Of a DNA stretch of 64,000 nucleotides, positions 34,085 through 44,899 are shown piece by piece. Where the stretch lies: positions 32,200,628-32,264,627 of the forward strand of contig NC_061862.1 of the NCBI RefSeq assembly GCF_907164915.1, written 5' to 3'. The notes beneath the pieces are model-generated. The model was not told the origin of the DNA and did no database searches. It saw only the letters and a program-made list of their open reading frames with translations. The DNA is from Impatiens glandulifera. Its lineage: Eukaryota > Streptophyta > Magnoliopsida > Ericales > Balsaminaceae. The stretch's first letter is position 1; every line of letters starts with the position of its first letter. Made by a program: the position numbers and the translations under genes.

Positions 34085-36405
34085 TGATAGGATCGGCTTT
34101 ATCGTTAGAGACGGGGGTCTGGCTAAGGGATGAAGGCTTATGAAAAACGGTTTGAAAGAAATCCTGTTAGGGATTTAATTCGCTTTCTATTCTACGCAAA
34201 CTTGTGTAAACACTTGAAACGGATTCAAGGCGGAATTGTTTACTTGGGTTTGAATCACAAGACGAAATATGAGAAGATGACAGAAAATGAAGAACACAAC
34301 AGTTTGTTTATGGATGTTCGAAGAAACTCTCCTACGTCACCCCTTCTTCCAACTACCGGAAGGATTCACTATATGATGAGAATCAAATACTGTTTACACA
34401 CACACTTAGTTCACTATTGAACAGAACATTTTTTGTTCAATTACAAGAAGATGAAGAATATCACTCTGCTAATGGTGTTTTGATTCTAGCTCTCTCTCTC
34501 GATTCACACACAGTACAATCAGAAAGAAGCTTCAAGAATGAGTTCAGTAAGCAAGATGATTGAGTAGACTCTCTCTCTGCAAAATCAGTATGCTTGTTTG
34601 TAAGGTTTCGTGTCATGCAAGGTGCTTCGTCCGTTTCTCTAAGGATTGGTTAAATACTGATCAGAAACTAACGGTCTAATCTTCAAGAATGATACGTGGC
34701 GCTCTTCTATTGGAAAGCCTCGATTGTACACAACAGGTTCTAAGCACAAGGATCGTGGCCGTACCGAACTGGTAGTGCGCCGAATATTCCATCAGGGATG
34801 TACCTGCAAAACGGGTAATGTGAGGAAAATTCTCTTACGTGTCATTCCTTGATTGGATGCATATAGCTGTTGTACTAATCTTCACAAGAGGGTGGAACAG
34901 GAGTAGGGTACAGCTATAGCACGTGAGTAGAAGAAATGCTAGATTCAAGCATACTGCTTGAATCAGAGCATTAGACGTAGTTCAGTTAGACGGATCAGTC
35001 TAATGAAATAAGTCAACTCCTTATGATGAAAAACGTCTATTAGACCGCCTGGTCTAATGTACTTAGACTTGCGTCTAATATAATAACCATTAGACGGGTA
35101 CGTCTAACTCCAATGAGTTAGACTACCACGTCTAATTCCGGTTCTACTTCAGACTTATCTGAAGGAGTTAGACTCACGTCCAACTTTCACTAATTAGACA
35201 ATCCGTCTAATTATAATAACCATTAGACGGGTACGTCTAACTCCACTGAGTTAGACTACCACGTCTAATTCCGATTCTACTTCAGACTTATCTGAAGGAG
35301 TTAGACTCACGTCTAACTTTCAATAATTAGACAATCAGTCTAATTATAATAACCATTAGACGGGTACGTCTAACTCCATTGAGTTAGACTACCACGTCTA
35401 ATTCCGGTTCTACTTCAGACTTATCTGAAGGAGTTAGACTCACGTCTAACTTTCAATAATTAGACAATCAGTCTAATTATAATAACCATTAGACGGGTAT
35501 GTCTAACTCCACTGAGTTAGACTACCACGTCTAATTCCGGTTCTACTTCAGACTTATCTGAAGGAGTTAAACCCATGTCTAACTTTCAATAATTAGATAA
35601 TCAGTCTAATTATAATAACCATTAGACGGGTACGTCTAACTCCACTGAATTATACTACCACGTCTAATTCCGCGTATTCATTAGACAACCCGTCTAATTC
35701 TTTACGTCTATTAGACTTACACGTCTAACTTCGATGAGTTAGACTGTACGTCTAATTACATTAGACTCACGTCTAATTTCGTGTATTCATTAGACAACCC
35801 GTCTAATTCTTTACGTCTATTAGACTTACACGTCTAACTCCGATGAGTTAGACTGTACGTCTAATTCCATTAGACTCACGTCTAATTTCGTGTATTCATT
35901 AGACAACCCGTCTAATTCTTTACACGTCTATTAGACTTACACGTTTAACTCCGATGAGTTAGACTATACGTCTAATTCTATTAGACTTACGTCTAATTTC
36001 GTGTATTCATTAGACTACCCGTCTAATTCTTTACACGTCTATTAGATTTACACGTCTAACTCCGATGAGTTAGACTGTACGTCTAACTCCGATGAGTTAG
36101 ACTGTAAGTCTAACTCGGATGAGTTAGACTGTACGTCTAATTCTATTAGACTTACGTCTAATTCATGCGTCTATTAGACTGCCCTATCTAACTCCGTTGA
36201 GTTAGTATGAGCGTCTAATTTCATTTGACTTGCGTCTAACTTAATCCGAATGAAGATCAAAATCGGTCTAATAATCCTCATTAGATCCAAGTCCAAAGAC
36301 ATGTTTGTCTTAATACACCTGTATCAAAAATTATAACTTATTTCATCATCAAAATATCAGGGGATAAATTATTTCAACACTCAGTCAAAATAATTTGACC
36401 CAACA
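34085..36405 (-). repeat. 5' LTR of B2
   Basis: This is the partner of 25,602-27,865 and is nearly identical outside the array. It is 57 bp longer, mainly because a short unit (CTCCGATGAGTTAGACTGTA-like) is tandemly repeated three times at about 36,057-36,140. Confidence 0.95.
34970..36240. repeat. TTAGAC/GTCTAA array in the 5' LTR of B2
   Basis: 133-bp units run from about 35,089 to 35,680 and 109-111-bp units follow. Compared with the partner LTR, the copy differs by scattered substitutions and by the extra short-unit expansion near 36,060. Confidence 0.95.
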
Positions 36406-36572
36406 GATTATTACCTATTTAAACCAAAACAATTTCAGACAGAAATCATACACAACTTAAAAATACCAAATTTCATATACCAAAATCTCAATTCATCAAA
36501 AAATACAATCATCCAAGAGCATTTGTTCGCTCTTAGTAACATTTCTCGGTAATTGTGCATATTTTACTTGTG

Positions 36573-37341
36573 ATTTCTTCTATCTTCTTGTAATACCAGG
36601 GTAAGGATTCACTATATGCTTTTTTGTTTGTTTCTATTGTCCATTTTCACATTCTTTAAGTTTCTTCCTCTTGTTTGGTTTTTCTGGAAGGTTTTGTATA
36701 TTTTTAGTTCAGGGTGTACTTAAACTTTGTCAAAATTTATTAACATTATAAGTTATTAAATATTGGCTAAAAATGCATTTGTTGTAGATGTATATCTTGG
36801 TGAAAGGAACTTGATAGTAATTATTTTAGAATTCAATATAGTATATAGATGTGTAAGTGTTAACAATGAACATTCGTTCTTCTTTGGTGTAGATATTTAT
36901 GTTTTGATTATTTCTAAATCAATTCTAATAATGAATTAATACATCTGTATTTCATTTGATTTGTCTCTTGCTCTTATCGATAATGAATGGTTGATACTTT
37001 TAAATTAACATAAGAAAAAGAGTAACTATACTTTTAAAGCACGCCACTTTTCAACACAATGCCCTTCATAAAAATACATTTGAAGTATTTTAATAATTAC
37101 TGATGTTCTCATTTTCTCCTTACTTTGATTCTTCAATTGCTTATTACTTATATAACAATGTCATGTATTTATCTTTGTCTTTCCTATATTGATCCATTGA
37201 TCTTAATAAAAACAAATCTCAATCAAATAAAAGAACCAAGTTGTTTCTTTATATCATTCATGTAGGAATGGTTTACTATCCTATTATCAGAAACTATGAT
37301 TTACTACTAACTTAAAATATATTTGTCTAATTGCAGGTGAA
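36573..37341. other. AT-rich intergenic DNA
   Basis: I see no gene, terminal repeat or RNA gene in this segment between CACTA element G and copia element A3. Confidence 0.6.
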
Positions 37342-37346
37342 TGTAA

Positions 37347-37725
37347 TGTTAGGATTTGAATCCTCAAATCTGACATGCTTGAAACGATCTATAAAAACGC
37401 AAAAAAGAAAAACATACTGAAAGAAAGATTTATAGTGGTTCACTCAAATGAGCTATGTCCATTTCAGCCAACACCAGATTTCACTATGAATAAGAAGAAA
37501 GAATATGTGGAGTTTTGTCTCACATTTTATCTCTCTAGAATTATGTCTTTTCAAATTAACTCTTAATAATAACATATTTATAAGCTAAACATTTAGGTAA
37601 TAAAAAATAAATAACTCTTGGTCAAGCCCAAGCACAAACTTAAATAAAAAACCCAAATACAAACTCAATAAACTCTAATTAACTATTATAGAGTTTATTA
37701 TAAGTGAAGCCTCCATAACTCAACA
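37347..37725 (-). repeat. 3' LTR of element A3
   Basis: The 379-bp LTR runs TGTTAGGATTTG...CATAACTCAACA on the plus strand. It is preceded on the element strand by a polypurine-like TAAGTAGGAGAT (37,726-37,737). Confidence 0.92.
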
Positions 37726-37737
37726 ATCTCCTACTTA

Positions 37738-38567
37738 GAGACTAACTTCATTATCTTCCGATCGGTAATGACTCTCCATCTGATGTCTTAACAAAGAAGA
37801 CCAACTGAAGTTAGTTTCTAATTTGTCACAATTTGTCAGCATATAATATGGATTCATACTCCCGGGAATCTTCTCATGAGATAACACTCCATCTTCTAAA
37901 GCTAACAGATGAAATGATAATAAAACCTGTATATTCTTCATCCTACCATGATAAATAGAATTCTTTATCAAATGAATGACACTCTAATTGTCGCATCGCA
38001 ACACACTTCCCTAATAGTCTTGACTCAATTCTCGTAAAAAGGTGGCAACCACATCATCTCCTTAACAACCTCTATCACAACAACATACTCTGCCTCGCAA
38101 CTATAAAGAGCCACATTTTTTTGCTATTTTGAAACCTAAGTAATTGCAGTATCTCCCAGAGTATAGATGTACCATGTTGTGCTCTTTCTACTATCAACAT
38201 CATCACCTTTGTCAGCATCACCATATACTTCGAAACCCATATTAGACTTTCGAAAACACAAAGCGACACCCAAAATTCTTCTTAAGTATCATAATAATAA
38301 CTTTACTACTTTCCAATACTGTTTACCCGAGTTTCTCATTAATAAGCTAACAACTCCCACTACATGTATTATGTTTAGTTGTATACAAACCATCACATAC
38401 ATAATATAACCAATGGAAGTGGCATACAAAATAATGTTCATGTAATTTTTCTCATACTCTATTGAAGGCGATTGATCTTTAGATAATTTGAAATGACTAG
38501 CTAAAGGGGTAGTAACTGGTTTTGTATTGTACAAGTTGAATCTTCTAAGAACTTTCTTCACATATTA
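37738..38567 (-). pseudogene. pol: RNase H and RT C-terminus of A3
   Basis: Fragments in several frames carry copia landmarks: VLRRFNLYNTKPVTTPL and FKLSKDQSPS (38,561-38,289), which lie after the RT core, then RNase H pieces (SIVWVSKYMVMLT-like and an EAEY-like end, 38,269-38,075). Stops and frameshifts occur throughout. The block is cut at 38,567 by the B3/B4 composite and resumes at 51,834. Confidence 0.75.
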
Positions 38568-38571
38568 TGAT

Positions 38572-40339
38572 TGATAGGATCGGCTTTATCAATAGAGACG
38601 GGGGTCTGGCGATTGATGAATGCTTATGAAAAACGGTTTGAATGAAATCTTGTTAAGGATTTGATTCACTTTCTATTCTACGCAAACCCTTGTAAACACT
38701 TGAAACAGAATCAAGTGCGGAAATGTTTACTTAGGTTTGAAGCTTATGATCAAGATTGAGAAAATGACAAAAATAAACAACACAACAGTTTGTTTATGGA
38801 TGTTCAGAGCAAACTCTCCTACGTCACCCTTCTTCCATCCACCAGAAGGATTCACTATAATATGCTTTGAATCAAATACAATTTGCACGAATAGCTCACC
38901 GTTGAACAGAACAGACTCTGTTCAACTTACAATATGATGAATATCACTCAGCTAAAACGATGCTTTGATTCTAACTCTCTCTTGATTAACACATAGTACA
39001 ATCAGGAAAGCAGCTAACAGTTTGAATGTTCAAAAGCTTGATCTCATAGTAATTCTTCTCAGAATGCTAATGATAGATTGAATGCTCGAGAGATTGTCCG
39101 TTGTCCTTTAGATTCTTTAAATAAGGCACATGTACCAACGGTCGAATCTTCATAATGATACGTGGAACTCTTCCATTGGAACGCCTCCATCGTATACATC
39201 AGACTCTAAATACAAGGATCGTGGCCGTACACAACAGGTAGTGCGCCGAATATTCTTCAGAGATTTACCTGCAAAACAAGTAGTGGGAAGGATATTCACT
39301 TATGTGTCATTGGTTGATTGGTTGCATCTGGCTGTCGTACTGATCTTTACTAGAAAGTGGAGCAGGAGTAGCGTACAACTATAGCACGTGGGTAGGCGGG
39401 TGCTAGCTTCAAACAACTTCTTAAGCAAGGCATTAGACATATTTCAATTAGACGACATCGTCTAATGAAATCAAACGTCCCCGTCTAATAACAGAGTCCA
39501 TTAGACCACCTGGTCTAATGGGATTAGACTTACGCATAATTACAATCACTTTAGACTAATCTGAAGGAGTTAGACTTCACGTCTAACTTTCACAAGTTAG
39601 ACTGCACGTCTAACTTTCACCAGTTAGACTGCATGTCTAACTCTCTCTTTCCATTAGACTGCACGTCTAACTCCACGAGTTAGACTACACGTCTAATTAC
39701 GGTTCTACTTCAGACTAATCTAAAGGAGTTAGACTGCATGTCTAAATTTCACAATTCATTAGACTAGACGTCTAACTCCACGAGTTAAACTGCACGTCTA
39801 ATTACGGTTCTATTAGACTGCACGTCTAACTCCACGAGTTAGACTGCATGTCTAATTACGATTCTATTAGACTGCATGTCTAACTCCACGAGTTAGACTG
39901 CACGTCTAATTACGAGTCCATTAGACTGCATGTCTAATTAAGAGTCTATTAGACTACACGTCTAATTACGAGTATATTAGACTGCACTTCTAATTGTGAC
40001 TCTATTAGATTGTACGTCTAACTTTCTCTAGTTAGACTGCACGTCTAATTGCGAGTCTATTAGACTACATGTCTAACTTTCTCTAGTTAGTCTTCACGTT
40101 TAACACCGCTTAGTTAGACTACACGTCTAACTTCGCTAGTTAGACTGCACGTCTAACTCCATGCATCTAATACCAAATCTGTCTATTGAACCTCATTAGA
40201 ACCAAGTGTAATGAAATTTGATTTCGATACACCTGCATCAAAAATAATTAGAAGCATATATAATCCATTCATCATTTCATCATCAAAATTCCAATGGTCA
40301 AACTATTTCAACACTTAGTCAAAATAATTTGACCTAACA
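38572..40339 (-). repeat. Left LTR of the B3/B4 composite (3' LTR of B3)
   Basis: The 1,768-bp LTR runs TGATAGGATCGG...TTTGACCTAACA on the plus strand. Its array (39,430-40,160) has ~54-bp units (e.g. starts at 39,812 and 39,866), unlike the 135/109-bp tiers of B1 and B2. A polypurine tract (AAAAAGGGGAAAT on the element strand) adjoins at 40,340. Confidence 0.92.
39430..40165. repeat. TTAGAC/GTCTAA array with 54-bp units (left LTR)
   Basis: Units of the type TTAGACTGCACGTCTAA alternate with CTCCACGAG and ATTACGATTCT-type linkers. Several copies have point changes such as GCATGT for GCACGT. Confidence 0.93.
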
Positions 40340-40521
40340 ATTTCCCCTTTTTGATGATGAGATTGAAACTTTGCATAGATAACAAATTAAGCATTCATCA
40401 TACAAATGCAGGATAAAACTTGTTCATCCATCACACATAACCACTTTCAAAAACCAATATTCCAAAAACATAGTCAAAGAAACATAGTTTAAAACTTAAC
40501 AAAGTAGGAGAAAGGAGATCA

Positions 40522-43500
40522 TTATTCTTTCCTTTTCACTCGAGGACCGATGGGGAAACGAGTTCCTTCATAGCTCATCCCTTCACCAGTAAGCAGATTT
40601 TGAAAAGGAGGAAGAACACGTCCACCCCGACCGCTTCCACTGGATCTCCCACCACGATCACCACCACTGGTACGACCTCCTCGATTACTACCAGATTGCC
40701 CACCACGACCATCACTACAGCTTCGGCCTCCGAAATCACCACCGCTTCGACCTCCTCCTCTTTTGGTTGGCCTTGGATTTTCATCGTTGGTTGGTGCACG
40801 CTTAGATCTGGTGCCGGTTGATACACCGTCACCTCTTCTACTGGGCTCACCTTGGGTGATACGAGTTTGTCCTTTTCAGCATCAACTTTTGCATTCTCTT
40901 CAGCTTGAAATTTCCTTGCAATGGAGTCGGTATACTCTAATATTTCAGCATCTGTTCTTCTCAAGCTTCCTTGAATTTCAACTAGCTGATTCTTGAATAG
41001 GTTCCATTGATTCCAAGATCTCACGATGATTATCAATATTGATTTGTCTTTCAAGACTCAATATTTCCGATTGACGACTGTAGATCTTCTTTTCAAATTT
41101 GGAGAAATTTGAATTTGAGACAGTGTATTATCCAACTCTTTAAGAGTTTTGAGATGTTCAGCGAAGTCCTTTCTGTCCTCTTTCTGGGTCTTCAAGATCA
41201 TTGCCATATTTAATCCCAGAGTTATCACATTCTTCTGAAGAAAGGAAAGTAGAGAAGTCATAGTCTTCAAAAGCTTGGTACCGTCAGCAAAAGATCTTCC
41301 ATTTGATGAATTATCTTGCGATTCTGCTGCCATGCTTTGAATGGGGTTAAATTCGGTGTGAACCTGTAGGTATTGCTCCGGTTCATCCTTCTCAGACTCA
41401 TTTCCAGTTCAATTCTGCTCTTCTTCTTCCAGCTCCTCTTCTGCTCTCTGAAATCTTTCATACAGATTACCCTTGTTGTGAAGAGGATTGAGAATATTTT
41501 CATAGAGGTTACCAGCATTAATATCAGGAAATGGTAGAGGCTTGACAGTTCTAGCATTTTGATCATGTTCCCCCTCAGACGAGGAACTCTCCTCTTCGGC
41601 ATCTTTGTCTTTTGAGGGTTCCCCCTCAGATCTGAAAATCCCTGGCTAACTAACTTCAGCCTCCTTTTCTTGAGTTTCCTCTGTTCTGACAACAGGGGAT
41701 TTCACTATCTCTTCTTCATTTGGAGTTTGAACGATCTCCTCAACAATTTCTTCCTCTTGAGCTACAAGAGCTTGGACCGGTTCTTGAATAATCTCTTCTT
41801 CTTCTAAGGATGGATTCTCTTGAACGGGTTCCTTATTTTGCTCGACAACGGGTTGAGCCAGTAAACGTCTTTCTTCTGCAGAAAGATTTCCAAACTCTAT
41901 CAGAAGAGCAGCAACTTTCTCATCTGTATCAGCATGATCAGCAAAGACATCCATTGGTTCATCTTCATCGGAGAAAATACCAAAACAGCTAACTCCTGAG
42001 CAATTAGCTCCATCAACATATCGAGTGACTACAGAAAGATAGTCAACAATGATCTCGTCTAACCTCTTTAAGACTTTCACTTCCACTTCAGCACCTTTCT
42101 CAATTGGATTGAAATTAGCTTTTCTGTCTTCAAGAATAGGGAATAAAGCTCTTCCTCTCAAACATGCTTTGATAAGGTCTTTTCTTTTCAGAGCTTCAGA
42201 CACCTCTGAAGTTTTAGCCCATTTGAGAACCTTCTTTTCATTTGCTACAAGCTTACGCCATTGAGTACTTATTCCTGAACCTGTTATGACCTCATCATAC
42301 TGGATTGACATTCTGTTCTGGATCCACGAGTCAAAAATTTCCATCTTCTCAGCAGCTATGGCTTTAACTTGATTCATAATGAGGTCAACAATGCATGTTG
42401 CCTCAGAAACATCTTCACTTATTTCATTTACAACATCTTTCTCTTTTCCAACAACCTCAACAGGTTTTGGAGAGGGTCTTGGTTCACAATAAACAATTCC
42501 ACAAGACTGCCTTGTGGAACACATCAATTCATAAGAAGATTGCAGTTTCTTGAAGAGTCCAGGAGGAATCTCTCCTTGAGTGATCTTCCCGGTTACTATG
42601 GAATCTTTAGAAATTGGATTTGAGGAGCAAGAATCTCTAACAGACATAGAGGATTCCTTTTCAGCAGTATCACCAGCAACAAGGGTAAGGACTACACCTT
42701 GTTCTGGTTGAACAAACTCTGTAGCACCAGTGGCTATATGATCGGGTTGTTAAACATGAGACTCAGTCCTGTCAATATTCTCAAAATTTGGACCAGCTGA
42801 CTCAACAGTAGGCCCTATAGCAGATTCCTTTTCATGAACAAAAACAAATTTATCTTGTTCCATCACAGGAACATCAAACTTGGGCACATCGACCAGAGAT
42901 TTAGAAGAGGTTACCTTAGATGATGCCTTCATCGATTTAGACGCACGGGGCGCCTTTGACTTGTCACCTTTTGAGACAGATGACCTTGAAGATCTCCGCA
43001 ACTGACTGGCAGCCGGAGACAGGGGAGACATGGGAATGGTGGTAAGTTCAACTGGACCTTGCCTGATTCTAGAATCGACTGATTCAGAATCCTTCTTTGA
43101 ATAGCTCCTTAGGCTAGTAGAACTAGCGTCTGATTCGTTGACTGTTTTGGATCTCTTTGCTCCTGTCGACAGGATGGAAGCGACTGGTTGTCTGGATCGG
43201 GTAACATATTTTCCACCTATCTGTTGACTAGAAACACCTTATGGCGATTCTTTAAAGTTCTTCATTCTGACTAGGGTGTTAGCGATTGTGAAAATAGTAT
43301 ACACCCTAGTCGTGTTGTTTGGTTCGGGTTCACCCATCAGAACCCCCAAATGCTCCAACAAACGGCTTAGTTGTGCGGCGAATGTTATACTTTCTTTATT
43401 CTCCTGGTTGATAGAAAAGCAAAGATTCTGAAATAATGTTAAAGCCCAGTTGACCTGGATTCCCTTTGAAATGGAACACATATAGTCAAATTGATATTGA

Positions 43501-43967
43501 CTATAGAGATTGAACGATCCAGCCTTCCCTTGAAGCGCTTTTGCCACCACATCATTTAGCAAAATAAATTGTGGTTTAAGTACTTTCTTACTTCCATTCA
43601 GATGAATCGCCGAACCATCGGCAGATAGAACCTTCTTCATTTCTTCCATTACTTCCGGTGATAGATGCTTGTTGAAAGTGTGACCCTACGACGGAAGTTC
43701 TAAGAACTCTGCATAAGAGGCTTCGTCGAAAGAGATTTCTGTACCGTTAACAATTGCTACGATGGAATCGTCCACCATTGTTGCAGTTTGGAAGAACTCC
43801 CGAACTTCCTTCTCGTGAAAGATGAATGGACTACCAAGATATTTTCCGAGACCAGAATACTCGAGGGTTCTGAACATATCGACCACTTCCTGCTGATCGA
43901 AAGAGTAGACCGATGGGAAATCAACCTGCAAAGTATAGTGACCTAACGTGATTCTCTTGTTTCCCAT
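40522..43967 (-). pseudogene. Long P ORF of B3 (unknown function, near full length)
   Basis: The region from the ATG at 43,967 to the TAA at 40,522-40,524 spans about 1,150 codons. It is broken by several stops and frameshifts (for example near 43,686, 43,239, 42,750 and 41,646). The N-terminal domain matches B1: LQVDF, REFFQTA, FLELPS, KALQGKAGSFNLYSQ and IQVNWALTLFQNL. Next come a Ser/Lys linker (SRSSVSKGDKSKAPRASKS), a middle region with QWRKLVANEKKVLKWAKT, an acidic Glu-rich stretch (EEEEIIQEPVQ) and a possible coiled region. The C-terminus is Gly/Arg-rich (GGGRSGG, GRGGRSSGSGRGG, about 40,770-40,610) and ends in VKRKE. RG-rich tails often bind RNA or DNA. No catalytic motif is recognised. 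Confidence 0.7.
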
Positions 43968-44899
43968 TTTCAGTAGAATATGAACAGACACAAGATAAAT
44001 AGAGATTTTGAGAGAGAGGCAAATAAATCTAGGGTTCTTAGAAATCTTAAGTGAGAAAAAGTTTTCAATCTCATGCAAGAATGTCCTTATATAGACTATC
44101 AAGAGTCATATATGATAACCGTCGTTTTTCCTAGGGGTATGCCCCGTTATTTAAAATTAGACGTCCTTTCCTAAGTGTCATCATTATAATGAGGGTATAT
44201 CATTCATTCTCTTTTAACTTGAGAGACACGTGTCATCATGTTATTATGAGATGACTGTTTTAATGTTTGAGCGGGAAAATTAGATATCTCCTCACATGGA
44301 CAGCTGTCCTTGATAAGTCTAATAAGCACGTAGTTAGACATTTTTCTTACTGCACAAATTTATAAAACTAAACGTCTATTAGACGCATGGGTCCATTAGA
44401 CGCATACGTCTAATTACGCATAAACACCACGTGTTAGACGTGTGTTTGGTTAGATGTGAGCATCCTCTTGCTCATGACATAAAAACGTCTAACGTCTATT
44501 AGACGTGTACATCTAACCGCGTAGGTTTTAAACCACGACATATAGGCTTAGATGTATAGATTGTGAGCAAAAATACGTCTAAGTACAAGCCATTTCCTTT
44601 AGACACCCTTGTCTAATAGACCGATTAAGATCATTCGTCTTGAGAGTATCTTTACTTTCAAAGTAAGTTTTCCTCTCATTTTGTACAAGTACAAAAATGA
44701 ATAACCAAATGTTTTGAGATCCTTCGGACCAAAAGTATTTTACTACAAAAACATAGAAAAACATTTATTCTTCTGGAGTGGCAACAACCATTGTTGATCT
44801 TTTGAACTGTATACTCAAAAGAGTATTCTCCATGCTTCCTTCCTGCAATCCTCCTGCATCACCTACATAACAAACTATTTATAAACTTGGTACCCATAT
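43968..44899 (-). promoter_or_regulatory. gag-P spacer of B3 with putative internal promoter
   Basis: CTATATAAGG lies at 44,085-44,094, again about 118 bp before the P start. GACACGTGTC lies at 44,225-44,234. TTAGAC/GTCTAA pairs cluster at about 44,330-44,620, with the TGCTCATGACATAAAAACG string near 44,470. The element order and spacing match B1. No pol sequence is present between gag and P. Confidence 0.5.

Larger units (their letters stand above)
25602..36405 (-). mobile_element. Complete Sirevirus-like element B2 (gag-pol-short P)
   Basis: Two LTRs of 2,264 and 2,321 bp (25,602-27,865 and 34,085-36,405) are flanked by the perfect duplication GATTA (25,597-25,601 and 36,406-36,410). On the minus strand the order is LTR, PBS, gag, protease, integrase, RT, RNase H, spacer, short P ORF, polypurine tract and LTR. 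It inserted into CACTA element G. Gag lacks its central part including the zinc knuckle, and pol is broken by several frameshifts, so this copy is not autonomous as it stands. Pol motifs ([11 protein letters not shown]) and an extra ORF after pol fit the Sirevirus branch of Ty1/copia. Confidence 0.95.
25223..36572. mobile_element. Small non-autonomous CACTA element G, split by B2
   Basis: The left end CACTAGTTAAAAATG (25,223) and the inverted right end (CACAAGTAAAATATG on the minus strand, ending 36,572) are imperfect CACTA-type terminal repeats. Subterminal units such as TTACCGAGAGC...GCTCTCGGTGATAA recur between 25,240 and 25,570, and again at 36,513-36,556. This is the usual CACTA (En/Spm) subterminal organisation. 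Without B2 the element is about 540 bp and non-coding. A clean 3-bp TSD was not seen. Confidence 0.65.

Noticed and set aside
25602..36405. B2 as an endogenous retrovirus or pararetrovirus
   Set aside because: Domain order protease-integrase-RT-RNase H is Ty1/copia; there is no envelope protein with membrane segments and no viral movement or coat protein.
39430..40165. TTAGAC repeats as variant telomeric DNA
   Set aside because: The hexamers are not contiguous head-to-tail tandems; they alternate with the complement and with linkers, and they sit inside LTRs.
40575..41054. Val-rich open frame as a membrane protein
   Set aside because: It is a shifted reading of the Gly/Arg-rich C-terminus of long P; the neighbouring frame gives the RG repeats.
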